This document shows, in pieces, positions 24,740 to 36,874 of a stretch of DNA of 64,000 bases. The stretch is from positions 28,499,864 through 28,563,863 of the forward strand of contig NC_084465.1 of the NCBI RefSeq assembly GCF_027409185.1, read 5' to 3'. The stretch is from Cynocephalus volans (lineage: Eukaryota; Chordata; Mammalia; Dermoptera; Cynocephalidae). The position numbers and the translations under genes are program-made. The notes beneath the pieces were generated by a model. The model was not told the DNA's origin, made no database searches, and worked only from the letters and a program-made list of their open reading frames with translations. The stretch's first letter is position 1. Each line of letters opens with the position of its first letter.

Positions 24740-24985
24740 TATGTTGAAATTTTGGGGTAAACAAATTATTTCCTGTGTGACCTTGTGCAAGTTTACTTAT
24801 TCTGTACCTTAGTTACCTCACCTATAAAATGGGGATAATATTTCTTGGCTGGGCAAGCTAGGGGAGGGTCTGGGCTAGGGGATAATATTTCTTACTTCAT
24901 AGGTTTGTTCTGAGGATAAAATGGAAAATACATATTAAACGCTTAGGACAGTGCCTAACGTATTATAATAAATGTCAGGTATTAC
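24740..24985 (+). repeat. MIR SINE carrying a 31-bp insertion
   Basis: Forward MIR: TGTGTGACCTTGTGCAAGTTTACTTATTC, ACCTATAAAATGGGGATAATA, TCATAGGTTTGTTCTGAGGATAAAATGG, CAGTGCCTAACG. The match is broken by a GC-rich 31-bp insert at 24,847-24,877 with a 16-bp duplication of MIR sequence on both sides. Confidence 0.88.
24847..24877. mobile_element. 31-bp tail-less insertion with 16-bp target duplication
   Basis: GGGGATAATATTTCTT at 24,831-24,846 is repeated exactly at 24,878-24,893. The 31 bp between are GC-rich and foreign to MIR, and have no A tail. This looks like a short retroposed fragment of unknown source, or templated filler at a repaired break. Confidence 0.55.
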
Positions 24986-24989
24986 TATA

Positions 24990-26041
24990 AGTGACTTGAA
25001 TAGGATACTCAAATGGGGAATTTTTTATCACCTATTAAATTTACATGGAAATTTGTGCATTAGAAGATAGGACTTTATGGCTACACATCAGATTTTATCT
25101 CGTACTTCTGTATGTAATTGAGATAATGAAGACAACCAACTATATTATTTGCTACCAATTCTATTCTAGTCAGATATTAGTAGTTTATCATCTTTGCTCA
25201 TTTTTCATTTATCTTGAAAAAGGCATTAGGGAGTTTTAAGCAAATTCTTTGTAAATTAGGCTTTGTTTTTATGGTTCCGCCCCAGAATAACCCATTTGTC
25301 TCAAAATTCTCATTAGTATTTGTCCTGTCACACAATATTTTATTTTTGGTCATGTGCAAAATATTGACATGTAGCAAATATTAATTGAGTAACGTTGCTG
25401 AAATATTTTTATAAAACAAAACTTGTAGATTTGCAGTACTATTTGAAAGAAAATATTCAGTTATGGAAAGAATAGTTTCTTCAGGAGAGCATGATTGGAC
25501 TGAGTCAGGAATTTCTTTGGTCAATGTGTCATGATGAGATAAAAAGAAACGGCACTCATCAACAGCCCTGTCAGTGATAGTCATTAGTGGCAGTACTCCA
25601 AATTTCAGCTAAGACCCTAGTACGGTTAAATTATCTGCTGAGTTTACCCATGCACCTGACTTCTTCATCTTGCTTTTTAAGTGATAAGGTCATGATTTTA
25701 GAAATTTTCGTTTTGAGGGACTAGTATAATTTGCATCAACAGAGAACATTTGTACCCAAGTTTGGAAGAACCTTTATATGCTGAACTTCAGATCAAGTAC
25801 TGGGGTTCCTGCACCTGGATTGTGTGGCTTCTTATTGATTATGATACCCAAATGTTTGTGTCAGGTATCTGGAGCATATTCCTGGCACACAAAACATTGT
25901 AATAATTAAGCAATAGAATGATGCGGTTGAAAAAATAGCCAAACCAAAATAAACAAAAAAAACCCCCACTTTGGATGCTTGAACAATAATAACTTGCATC
26001 CTATCTGGGTGTCTTGCTCTCTATAATCTGGTAACACTTTC
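24990..26041. other. intergenic DNA, nothing recognised
   Basis: AT-rich single-copy-looking sequence without identified repeat, coding exon or RNA gene. Confidence 0.5.
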
Positions 26042-26210
26042 TTTTTTTTTTTAAAAGATGACCAGTAAGGGGATCTCAACCCTTGGCTTGGTGTTGTCAG
26101 CACCACGCTCAGCCAGTGAGCTAACCGGCCATCCCTATATAGGATCCGAACCCGTGGCCTTGGTTTTATCAGCACCGCACTCTCCCGAGTGAGCCACGGG
26201 CCGGCCCCTG
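26042..26210 (-). mobile_element. tRNA-Ile-derived dimeric SINE (CYN-like)
   Basis: Reverse complement begins GGGGCCGGCCCGTGGCTCACTCGGGAGAG, with box-B-like GGGTTCGGATCC, then a second unit GGCCGGTTAGCTCACTGGCTGAGCG and a 3' A-rich tail (T run at 26,042-26,052 on this strand). Short direct repeat CACTTTC on both sides (26,035-26,041 and 26,215-26,221). Same two-unit structure as the copy at 3820. Confidence 0.9.
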
Positions 26211-26221
26211 ATATCACTTTC

Positions 26222-28530
26222 AATACAAGAATATGCAATGATGTTATGTTCACATGATAAATTACTACACACCAAAATGAACCTTAAGTGCATATAGCTT
26301 TCATTATAACTCGGGTTTTGAATATTAAATTTTAATACTGTCTATCTGTGCGATTATCCTGAAAATAAATTAGAAGTGGAACTGTGGCTTTTAGACTTTT
26401 CTTCCTCAGCTGTGTGAAAGAGTTTAGAAACAGTTGAGACTCTTCTTGGGTAGATAGGTGCTTTGGTAGACCTGAGCCCCAAAGTACTGCTTGTTGCAAC
26501 TGGTAGCTTTTAGTTTGGATGGAAGACTTTTCTTCTAAGAAAAAAAACGGAATACTGGGAACACAGCACACACATAGTTGAATTACATGGGAAAAAAACG
26601 TGGACTTTTAGGGAAAGATTTTTATGTGATTTCCTTCAATTTTTGACATAGATGTTATTAGGGAGGAAGATATTAGAGTAGTTTTACATAAGCTTCTGTA
26701 GGAGAGTGGCAATGTTATTTTCATGTCTTTTACTTATTAGATATTTAGTTCCTTGGGATGCAGTGCACTGAGCATTTGTAGATGTTTGAGAATTTGAGCT
26801 TCATTCTTCTTTCCTTTGTATTGGCAGGCTTTGAGGAGGTAAGATAGGTTAATGGGGCGCTTAAAAATAAACAAGAACACATTTAGTGAAATTTCTGAAT
26901 AATTTTTAAGACTTAGATCCTCAAATTATACTTTCCACTAATAGCTTTATAATTTTCCAATTTGCCCTTTCTTTGCCTGGCCATGTTAACTAGTCAACTA
27001 TCTATTGTGATTCTAAGAGAACATATTCACTCATTTGCTACAAAATTTGGACACAAACATTTACACGTACATAAGAACTAAAACTTTTAAAAGAGATGAT
27101 TTTGTTTCTTGTAACTGCCCTGTATCTCTTTTTAATCTCTTAAGTGCACAACTGTAATGATATGAGTTGGTGCTTTTTAAGGTTTAGGATACTTCTTTGA
27201 AGGCCTTTCTCTCTAGAACAGTTAACAAGGGCTAAGTAACACAGTGTTCAAACCACAGATGCTACAAGATGGAAGTATGGCCCACAAAGCTTGGGTTGCC
27301 AGCCCACACCCAGTTTGTCATGCCATCTAATTATAGGTGTATGAGTGCATGTGCATCCCTATAAACAAATACTGTGTTATAATTTTTTTTAGTTGCTGGC
27401 ACAGAATTTTACTTGGTCTGTAGCTAATAAGGGGAGGTTTATTAGAAGACTTTATGTGCGGAAATAAGGGAGATAGCCAGACCTTATGGGAGTCCAGGAG
27501 CAGTTGTACAACTTGGCTTCATTCTATGGGTTTCAAGTAGGTGGGTATTATGGAAACTAGAAAAAAATCAACGCAACTCTAGGGACTGGGTGTTCCCTCT
27601 TAGCAGAAAATTATTGCTTCTCTGTTGCTATTAGCCCTTTTGAGACTCTGTTTTTATTTTTAAAAATCCGAATTACTTTACTCTGTATCTTCTCAATATG
27701 GTTGTAATTGCTTCATTACTTTTGCTGCCTATCTTCTCTTGTCTTTCAGCTATTTTCCCTCTTTGTCTTTCAGTTATTTTCTTTCTCCACATAGCTTGAG
27801 TTCAGACTCCTGTAGGAGTATCTTATTGATTCAGTAAGATAAATTGCTTGTCGGGCAAATCTCCCATGCCAGGCCTCTTCATAGGTTGCTGGCCAATCTA
27901 TAGATTGGCTGTTCTTGGGACAGGTGCTCTTTGTTGGCCCTGTCATTTATGATCATGGTGGCAGAGTCAGTGGCATAAAACATGGCCCTGGGCCCAATAG
28001 AAGGAACCTTTTGGTGGGGATTTTTTAAAAAGAGGACAGTCCTAGAATGTAATAAGCTTTACAGTATACCTATTTTTCTTCCTTCTTAAAGATGATAGAG
28101 GTAAAGGCAAGCTGTGGTCTTGACTGTACATCAATGCAGCATATCAGTCCTTTGTAATACTGAGAAAATGTGGGAAATACTCTTTTGATCAGTATCTGCA
28201 GTTCCTTTTTCTGAACTGCCTGACGCCATTTCTATCTCTGGCTTTGTAGATTCATAGACAGCCTGAAGTTTTCACTCAGGAAGAGCCATTACATTTCCTG
28301 TAGCAGCATATTAGACCATTCTGTCAGTTGCTGCTATTTCCCACACACCCACAATTATGCTGCAGTTTGAGTTGAGGATTTAGTGACTCCTATAAGTATC
28401 GCTCCTGCTTTTCTACTTGTGTTTTCCACATTTAGGCTTACTCTGCAAGAGCTGTTTTATATCCTGTCATTCATTTCTTCAACCACAGACACTATCAAGT
28501 GTCCATCATTTACCTGGCGTCATTCCATTC
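26222..28530. other. intergenic DNA, nothing recognised
   Basis: No feature I can name in this 2.3-kb stretch. Small open frames on both strands look like chance. Confidence 0.5.
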
Positions 28531-28539
28531 TTTTGGGAA

Positions 28540-28800
28540 ACTGAAACATACAGTGGTTAAAGCATGGATTTTTAAGAGTCATGCAGACTTGAGTTCATGT
28601 CCTGACTCTTTTCTTACTAGTTGTGTAGTTTGGGCAAGTTACTTAATCTTTATAAGCTTCAATTTTCTTGTCTGTAAAATAGTATTAGAAATTACATTAT
28701 AGGTAGGTTGTAGGAATTTATAAAAGTTTATTGACATATTGTGTATAATATAATCAGCATAATACTTGGCTCAAATAAGAGCTCAAATATTTGTTATTAC
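28540..28800 (+). repeat. MIR SINE
   Basis: Forward MIR over nearly full length: CAGTGGTTAAAGCATGGATTTT, AGACTTGAGTTCATGTCCTGACTC, TTGTGTAGTTTGGGCAAGTTACTTAATC, TTGTCTGTAAAATAG, ending AAATATTTGTTATTAC. Confidence 0.88.
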
Positions 28801-29639
28801 TGTTGTAATGCCGTTGTAGTGATCACTAAAATTGGTATCAATTTGCTGCTGAAATACTTTCTAGCACTTAGTTTCTGGTTATCATGCTTAGCCAATTGAT
28901 GTTCGTTGCTTTTTTGTTGGCATTAATCCATCCATTTAAAGAAAAGTCAGATGTAACATCTGTGATAAAGCCAAGATACACACAGTTTATTAAATTAGAG
29001 CATACCGTTATTTTATGGGCCTTTAATCTGTGCTGCAGTTTAATGCCATTTTTTGGCAGCACCTTTCGCTAATTGTTTGAGAATTTCCTGCCCTTTTTTT
29101 ATTATTTTGCTTCTTCATGATTAATGTCCTTTCGAACAATATGTAGTTTTGAGTAGTGAAACTCAGGGCACCTTTTTAAAATTTTTATTTTAGTGAAATT
29201 AGGCTGTAGGTACATGAACATATTTTGAGTTTATAAGCAAGAGTTATGTTTTTCATTTGTATCATCACTGCCTTGCAGTGTACCTGGCCCATAACAGGTG
29301 TTAAGAGAATATTGAAAAAAGGAAAAAAGGAATGCAGAAACATTACATCATTTATGTTTAGGCTTATCATTACTCCACAGTCTCTTTGCTTTTATTTCCC
29401 ATTATCTCATCTTCTAATCTGTATAGCTTGTTTACCTGTGAGATTCTCTTTATTTCTGTTGCTCATGGTTTCTGTTGCCTACCTTCTTTGTGTGAACCTC
29501 CTAGCTTCTGCCATTGTTACTAAGTAATGGTGACAAGTCCAAACTCATGGGAGTGCATTGGCTGTATTAATCTATAATTAATTGCATACTTTATGGGGGT
29601 GCATTTAGTGATTTTTGGATAATTCTTTAAGATTTACTT

Positions 29640-30420
29640 TTTTTTTTTTTAGATTCATGCCTATCAAATTCTGTGAAATGCAACTCACTTTCTACTTCAT
29701 GTTCCACTCCCAGATGCAAACAAAGCAAGCTTACAATTGATTTACCTCTTCTATCATTTTTATAATCTTAAAAATTGGAATTGATTCATTATCATTTCAT
29801 TTATCCAATTCCCACACTGCCTGCTTTGAACATTTTGCACTGACCTTAAGCTTCCAACCCCATTTTTGTTTCCTCAATAAAAGTCAGTCTTGCCTATATT
29901 ATGGCAAAAGGTAGAGGACATTTCTTTATGCTTCCCTTTCATATCAGAATGAGTTTTTGTCTTCTGTTGCTTCTTTGGAGGAAGAGATGTTTTTTCTTTT
30001 CCAAGTCCAACACTTCCACCCTTGCCTGTCTACTCCTGGACCTTTCTCCAACAATCCTCCTTTCTTTCTGTCTCCCTATCTTCTTTATCCCTGTCCACCA
30101 GCTCCTCTCCCTTAACCTTCAGACATGCTCAAATTTCTTTCAGCCAAAAAATAAACTTCCCCTCTATACTGCCTTCAGTCTAGTTATTGCCATCTATTTT
30201 GTGAAACTTTCATGTGCTCTTATCTCATCTGTTTTAGTGCTCTTATCTCTGTTTTTTACTCCACTACGAGTATAATTGTTTTTTCTTGTCTACCTTAGTC
30301 ATTAGATTATAAGCTCTTTTATAGATATGTGTCTTGATCACCATTGATTCCCCAAGGCCTGGGATAGTTCCTAGTACATAGTGGGCATTCAATAAATATT
30401 TGTTTAATGAACGAATGAAT
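29640..30420 (+). repeat. L2 LINE fragment with 3' end
   Basis: The last 130 bases are a good L2 terminus: TTAGATTATAAGCTCTTTTATAG, CCAAGGCCTGGGATAGTTCCTAGTACATAGTGGGCATTCAATAAATATTTGTTTAATGAA. The pyrimidine-rich part before it is L2-like but weaker. No intact reverse transcriptase frame remains. Confidence 0.65.
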
Positions 30421-30479
30421 ACTATAGAGCCCTACCTATACCATTTACTTGTGATCCATCTGCATTTTTTTTCCTATCA

Positions 30480-31310
30480 CTACATTTCTATTGAAAGTTC
30501 ACGTGAAGGTCATCAATGACCATACAAATGCTAAATCTAGTGACTTCTCACTTTTCATCATGCTTGATCTCTCTGCAACCATTAATGCGTACAAATTTTC
30601 CTTTTCTGGACTTTCATAGTCACTTCCAGCTCGGTCACTTTGGGCCGGTCTCAGCATGATACTGCATCCAAAAGAAGCAGACAAGCCCCAAAACCTTTGG
30701 AAAGTAATGAACTTCTAACTATTTTACTGAAATCTTCTAAGGAAATAAAAATGTACAATTACATAAAGCTCAGCAACCTTCATACAAATTCTCTTTACCC
30801 ATTTCTCTTCCCAAATCCTCATACAGCTTGGCAGTTTTCTCCAGTCTCTTTCCTGTAACACTTCTCCAAAAATCTGTAAACTCTATCAAAAGACCCTTAT
30901 TCCCTTTTCTCATCTGGGTCTCATTTTCTTTCATGAATAATTCTACCCTTTCTAGTTTAAATCATGTTAGCCTCTCTTGGCTTCTTCCAGTTCTTTCTTA
31001 TGCTGATTATCCTACCCAGAAGTAGGAACATTCTCTTGATTTCATCTGGTTTGCCCTTACCAACTTCCCTTGCATAATTTTGTTTAATCTTAAAGCCTCA
31101 CATCAGTGAGTATTCCCTGACCTCCTGGCTTTCCCTCTTCTGTGTCTATGGTACCCATCTATACCTTTATTAAAGTAATCTATTTGTGACTCTTCTCTAG
31201 GTTATATGCAATCTTAAGAAAAGAAATCCTGGCTTTTCTCTATACCCCTAGCATCTAGCATAGAACCTGGCACACAGTGTGTGCTGATAAATATTTATTG
31301 AACTGATGCT
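30480..31310 (+). repeat. L2 LINE fragment with 3' end
   Basis: Starts with AAGGTCATCAATGACCATACAAATGCTAAATC, and ends CTAGCATCTAGCATAGAACCTGGCACACAGTGTGTGCTGATAAATATTTATTGAACTGATG. The middle (about 30,625-30,780) does not look L2-like and may be another insertion. Confidence 0.65.
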
Positions 31311-31549
31311 CCTGTGAACTTTAATACTTCCTCTCTTGCCACTGGTTTTTGTTTTGTTATTAGGCTTTTAAATATGAAAGGTTTTCTTAACCCCTTTTCT
31401 TTTTTTATACTCTCTCAGTAATTCCTCCACTCCCAAAGTATCACTTACCACTTCTGCGAAGACCCAAGCCTGTTTTCTAGCCTGGCAGTTCTGATTATAA
31501 GACCATTTGTTTCAAACTTGCATGTCAAACTTCACATAAATGCTTCTCC

Positions 31550-32215
31550 AGTATCTTATATGCAACAAAACTCAATAAACCCAAGTTATCTTCCCTTTCA
31601 AACTTTGTTCTCTCATATGTGTTCCCTGTCTCAGTTATTCTCACTGCTACCCTCCCAGTTACCTAGGCTAATTAGAATCCTGACAAATACCTTGACTTCT
31701 TTCTCTTACACTTTTTGCCTAATCAGTGATCAATGCCTATCCATCCTGTCTCTGAATGTTTTTCACATCTGGCTCCTTCTTGCCATTTCCATCTTTAGTG
31801 GTTTAGTTTGGATTCATCTCTTACCTTCATTATAGCAATAGTCTCTTAACTGACCTCTAATCTGTCTTCCATGCTGCTGTCAGAACTTTCTTCCTAAAAT
31901 CTATCGTTCCTGTATGTTCGTCACTTGACTAATTTACTCATTCTTCAGGTCTCAGCTTAAATGTCACTTCTAAAAAAAGGTAATCTAAGGTATGTCTCCC
32001 TTATAGTTCTGCTTCATGTTTCTTTCCTATTGTCATCTAATACAGTTTGTAATTATGCTTATTTTTGTACATAGATTTGTTTAATGTCTGTCTTCCAACT
32101 GGAGAGATTTATGTGAGGGGCTGGGGAGAATTATGTTGACCCTGTGCCTAGCACAATGTTTGGGACATAGTAATGCTTAAAAAATATTTGTCGAATGAGT
32201 GGATGGATGATAGCG
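31550..32215 (+). repeat. L2 LINE fragment with 3' end
   Basis: Contains TTCTTCAGGTCTCAGCTTAAATGTCACTTC and ends CTAGCACAATGTTTGGGACATAGTAATGCTTAAAAAATATTTGTCGAATGAGTGGATGGATG, both typical of L2. Confidence 0.75.
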
Positions 32216-32990
32216 TATCAGTACAGGCAGATAATAGCAGAGGTAGGGAAATTATAAGGGAGGGAATCTTCCTACAGTCTCAGAGACCTTGGTCTGTAGT
32301 TTTATCCTTTCTAAAACAGTAATGGGCTTCTCCCTTCTGCCTTTTGCATTTATTTCCGTAAGTATGGGAATTGATAATTACATTACCCCACACTCACACT
32401 CTAGTGAAGGCACCGTGGACCCTTTCTATCCAGAAGATAAAAACAGGTTTGATGATGATTCGGTCAAAATAGTTTTGGTGTCCCACTTGTCCCATGGAGG
32501 CAGTTTGCAGTTCTGAGGAAATTCTAACCAAATAACAGATCAGTAGACCTATTTAAACCTGGTCTAAATATTACATCTGGGCATTTTCTCCAGAAAGCTT
32601 TTTGGGAAAGGTGGTTCTGATGCTGGAGTTTGGAATAATTGTGTCTCTATAGGAATTATGCACTCCTTGAGGTCAGAGGCCTCATATTACATGGGGTGTT
32701 AAATATGTAGCTTCTGATTTATTAAACATCTTAAGAGGTAATCTGTTTAAAATGATATATCAGGTAACAGCAGCTTCCCTTAAGTTCTAAGGCTTAAAAA
32801 CAAAACTATGTTGGATGGGGACCTTTCCAAAAAGATATACTTTCCTTCCTTCATAAACTGAGTTCATCCAGAGTCATCAAGAATAGATTAAATTTAGAAC
32901 ATTTGGAATGAATAAATATTAATGAATGCATGAGTTTAGTTAATGGGCTAAACTTAATTTGCCTTTTAAATTTCATTATTTTTCCATTTG
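32216..32990. other. intergenic DNA, nothing recognised
   Basis: No named repeat or gene seen. Confidence 0.5.
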
Positions 32991-32994
32991 TCCA

Positions 32995-33110
32995 TTTTTC
33001 ATCCACCTATACTTGAGCAACTACTTTATGCCAAGGACTGTACCAGGCATTTAGGATTTGAAGAAAAATAAGACCTGATCACTCTCAACAAGTGTATAGT
33101 CTAGACTTTT
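32995..33110 (-). repeat. L2 3' end fragment (opposite orientation)
   Basis: TGAGCAACTACTTTATGCCAAGGACTGTACCAGGCATTTAGGATTTGAAGAAAAATAAGACCTGATC is the reverse L2 3' block. Confidence 0.6.
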
Positions 33111-33114
33111 TTCA

Positions 33115-33875
33115 TGTCTTTCATCTGAGCTATATATTCAACTCTCTATTGAATATTTTCATGTGAATGTTTTTCAGTTACCATATCAGAAACTGGTCTT
33201 CTTTTCAAACCTGTTCTTCCTTATATATTCTGTTTCTCACAAAGGTATACTACCTGATTATTCAAGCTAAAAGTATAAGAATCATTCTGGGCTTCTTTAT
33301 GCCCCCAACACACAACATTTAATCATTCTCTTAGTCTGTTGTTGCTACTTTCTTAGCATCTCTTGAATCTGTCCACCTTTTTTCTGATCCCCTGCCCCTT
33401 TCTTAGTTTAGATCACCTTTATCTTTTACCTGCACTAGCACTAAGGTAACTGCTTTCTGACTCTTCTTCCAACTTGTCCCTCCTTACTTCATTACCCCAT
33501 ACTGAAGCCAGAGTGATTTTTCTTAAGTGTATAATCTTGAGCCATGCTCTGTCTCCAAGACCCTGTTGCCTTAGCTTGGAATGTCCCTGTATTACCCACT
33601 CCCTCCTTTTCCAGCACTCATCTTTTCTCGGAAGCTTTCCCTGTCTCTCCAAGGCAGGAGTAGATATCCCTTCAATGTAATCATACCATCCTCTACCTAT
33701 TCTTTTATATCATTTACTACCATGTTTTGAAATTACCCATTTTTCTGGGTCTCCCTGACCAGCCTGAAAAAGCTCTTGAAAGCAGGGCTGTGTCTTACTC
33801 ATCCTTGTGTCCTCAGTGCCCAGCACAGTGCCTAGAACACAGTATGTGACCAGTGGAATTTATGGAGGGAATGGG
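33115..33875 (+). repeat. L2 LINE fragment with 3' end
   Basis: Order of L2 3' landmarks kept: AAGCCAGAGTGATTTTTCTTAAG, TTGCCTTAGCTTGGAATGTCCC, TCTTTTCTCGGAAGCTTTCCC, GAAAGCAGGGCTGTGTCTTACTC, GTGCCCAGCACAGTGCCTAGAACACAGTATGTG. Confidence 0.8.
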
Positions 33876-34332
33876 TTTTGGATGGAGACTGTCCGTTAAG
33901 TGCTCCAGGAACATGCCAAGATCATTCTTTATACATTATTGAGGAGAAGCAATACTAACGTGTCTTTATTCCTTACTTAACTTATACTGTAAACACACTT
34001 TAGCATACTTGGATTACATGCTTGTAGTGATAATCACCAAAGTTGCTAAGATATGTTTTCATATTTTAGTTCTCATGTTTTTCACTTTTTATTTTTAACT
34101 TTTCTGATGATTGAGTTGAACATTTGTGTTGCTGTTAACATGAATAATAAAGTTGTCCTCTTGGATGACTCTTACCATGTTAATAAAACAAAAAAATCAC
34201 AAGTTCATGCTAGTGGTACCTTATGATATCAAATGTATTTTGTTCCAACAAAGAACAAATTTGGGTCTTTGAGAAGGGTGTACTTCTGAGTTGACCTTAA
34301 CTTTTCTGTAGAGAGAGGCTGTTGAATCTCCT
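33876..34332. other. intergenic DNA, nothing recognised
   Basis: No repeat or gene seen before the target-site copy at 34,333. Confidence 0.5.
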
Positions 34333-34347
34333 ATAAAGGATTATATG

Positions 34348-35133
34348 GGTTTATTTCTTTAAAGAAGATTATTATTATTTTCTTTTTATTTATTTATCTT
34401 TTATTATACATACACGTGGCGTACAACATTGATTTTCTTTTTTTTTTTTTTTTTTTGATTTTCAATAATTGTGTAGAATGTGTGGTGGTTAGATCAGTAT
34501 AGTTAGCTTATTCATCATTACAATACACAATCATTTTTTGTGTCCATGGACCAATTCCTCATTAGCTCCCCTCCCTCTCCCCTTCCCCTCCCCTTTTCCA
34601 CCTCTAGTTTTCTAAAAGTTCAACATATTACTGTGATTGTTGTTTCTTTCTTTCTCTGTCTCTTTATTGTTCATTTGTTTGTTTATGTATTCAGCTCTCA
34701 GCTATGAGTGAGAACATGTGGTATTTCTCTTTCTGTACCTGCGTTGTTTCACTTAGGATAATTTTCTCCAGGCTCATCCATGTTGTTGCAAATGGTAGAA
34801 TTTCATCCTTTTTTATGGCTGAATAGTATTCCATTGTGTATATATATACCACAATTTCCTTATCCAGTCATCCATTGATGGACATTTAGGTTGGTTCCAT
34901 CGACTAGCTATTGTAAATAGAGCTGCAATAAACATGGGAGTGCAGGTATGCCTATGATCTGATGTTTTCTAATCCTCTGGATATATCTCCAGGATTGGGA
35001 TTGCTGGATCATATGGAAGTTCTATCTGTAGTTGTTTAAGGACCCTCCATACTGTTCTCCATAATGGCTATACTAATTTATAGTCCCAACAACAGTGCAG
35101 GAGAGTTCTTTTCTCTCCACAAAACAGTTTGTG
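34348..35133 (-). mobile_element. 5'-truncated L1, 3' end
   Basis: Read on the - strand it is the 3' end of ORF2 and 3' UTR of an L1: equivalents of TATTCCATTGTGTATATATAT, CATCCATTGATGGACATTTAGG, AATAGAGCTGCAATAAACATGGGAGTGCAGGT and GTTCTCCATAATGGCTATACTAATTTA are all present. The tail on the left is T-rich but interrupted. A 15-bp target duplication ATAAAGGATTATATG lies at 34,333-34,347; its partner is at 35,237-35,251, beyond the adjoining SINE. Confidence 0.9.
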
Positions 35134-35236
35134 TTTTTTTTTTGGTGGCTGGCCCTAACAGGGATGCAAACCCTTGACTGTGGTGTTAAAAGGCTAAGAC
35201 TGTGCTCTAACCAATTGAGCTACCTGGCCAGCCAGG
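35134..35236 (-). mobile_element. tRNA-Ile-derived monomeric SINE fused to the L1
   Basis: Reverse complement starts CTGGCTGGCCAGGTAGCTCAATTGGTTAGAGC, a tRNA-Ile-like head, and ends in an A run next to the L1 part. It has no duplication of its own; it shares the 15-bp duplication at 34,333-34,347 and 35,237-35,251 with the L1. Confidence 0.85.
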
Positions 35237-35419
35237 ATAAAGGATTATATGTAAATATACAAATTAACATTTGTCTTGTTTTACAAAATAGAGTGCCTGA
35301 AATATTATGATTACATAAAATCTTATTTTCAGTGTACTAAGAAGTTTCGTATTTAAAGGAGTTCTGTGCTTCGGTAAAGCCACAGCTTCTTTGGTTATAC
35401 TAGTGGTTGGTCGTTTCAC

Positions 35420-35760
35420 TGGGATATGCATTCAAATTGTCTATGAAAATTTGAAAACATACAAATTCCTGGGCTCACTCCACATCTGTCAGATTGCAAT
35501 TCTGGTGGTAGAGTCTAAGCTTCTACATATTTTGTACTAATTATCCAGATGATTTGATGGGTTAGCTAGAACTACTCAACTGCATACACCAGAGATTCTC
35601 AAACCCTAATATATGTTCAGATCAAGTAGGATGTTATCAAAATGTAGATCTGGACTCTGCAGGTCTGGGATGGGACCTGAGATATTCCAGTTCCAACAAG
35701 CTTTCATGTGATGTTAATGCTGTTGGTCTGTGATATACACTTTGAGAGCAAAAAGGCTAC
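35420..35760 (+). repeat. MER5-type hAT-Charlie DNA transposon pieces
   Basis: AGAGATTCTCAAACCCTAATATATGTTCAGATCA, then GTAGATCTGGACTCTGCAGGTCTGGGATGGGACCTGAGATATTCCAG and ending ACTTTGAGAGCA follow the MER5A order (35,590-35,755). The sequence at 35,420-35,570 is a second, weaker MER5-like piece. Confidence 0.6.
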
Positions 35761-36870
35761 ATTTTTAAAGATTTTTTTTTAAAGTAGTGTGGTGTACCTG
35801 TACCTACTCTTATTTATTTCATAAGAAGAGTTTCATGAGCTTCAGATATAGTCTTAAAAAGTTTAGTTTTGGATATTCTCTTTCATTAAGGTTCCAATAC
35901 ACAGAGGACCAACTTTTGTCTTTTTTTCTCACCACCATCAGTTATATGATAAACATGAATCCAAAAGTAATTTCTCATTTCTGATCCTCCTGTCAGCTAT
36001 GGTCCTTTGAGGTTAAATAAAAGACAAAAACATGTAGAAACAAGTTGCCTGTTCAGAGACCCTGTTGCCTCTTAAAAATAAAACTTGCCCTCTGAAGGTT
36101 GCATGTGCTTTATTTTCAGTATGATAATTGTTAGGAGTTGGTGTGTGTACTGGTTTTTAGGCATTAACTGACCATTTTGTTTTTTGATAAGCTGTATTTT
36201 AAAAATATTTTTTCTTTTCTTTCTGTATTTTAAAAAGTTAAAAACAATTGTTTCCAGTTACTCTTCATTATGATTTTTAATTTGATATATTCAAAATAGA
36301 GGCGGAAATAGTTTTATAGCCTTTAAATAACTAAATTATCTTTGCTGCTGAGAATTAAAAATAAGCCAAACCTTACTGGGGTTGATCATAGGAAGCTGAA
36401 CGGATGCTGGGGCTGTGATACATGACAGGAAGTGTGCTGACATCACAACAGTTGATTTGGGGGCTGTGGGGTAGTGGCAACTAGATTTGTTTACCTGTTA
36501 CTGATGCCCTAGGTATGCAGGCAAACAGGTATTTGCTAGGCTGAATTAACCCAGATTCCTTTTTAGCCTCTTGAGTGACGCAAGCCTAATTTATATCACA
36601 TGTTAATTAAAGAGTTTTATTACTTGTAGGACTAGTTGTGTTTGAAGTGAGGTATTTATTTGCCTTTTAAAGATTGAAGATTCCAACTTAGTAAACTGTA
36701 TTGAATAGAAGATGAAAGAAATTGTTTAAAAATATTATCAGGAGACAGATTAGTAATAACAAACAAATTAAACTTTTTTTCCCCCTCTGTATAGCCTGCT
36801 CAGGTATCACAAGTCCACAAGTCAAAGTATTTCATGAGTATTCTTCAGATTTCACTGTCTTAGGTCGACT
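35760..36870. other. intergenic DNA with a motif-rich, possibly conserved stretch
   Basis: No repeat recognised. The part 36,400-36,650 has higher complexity and dense binding-type motifs (TGACATCAC, TGTTTAC at 36,488-36,494, TTAATTAA), as in conserved non-coding elements. Conservation cannot be judged from one sequence. Confidence 0.35.
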
Positions 36871-36874
36871 TGCT

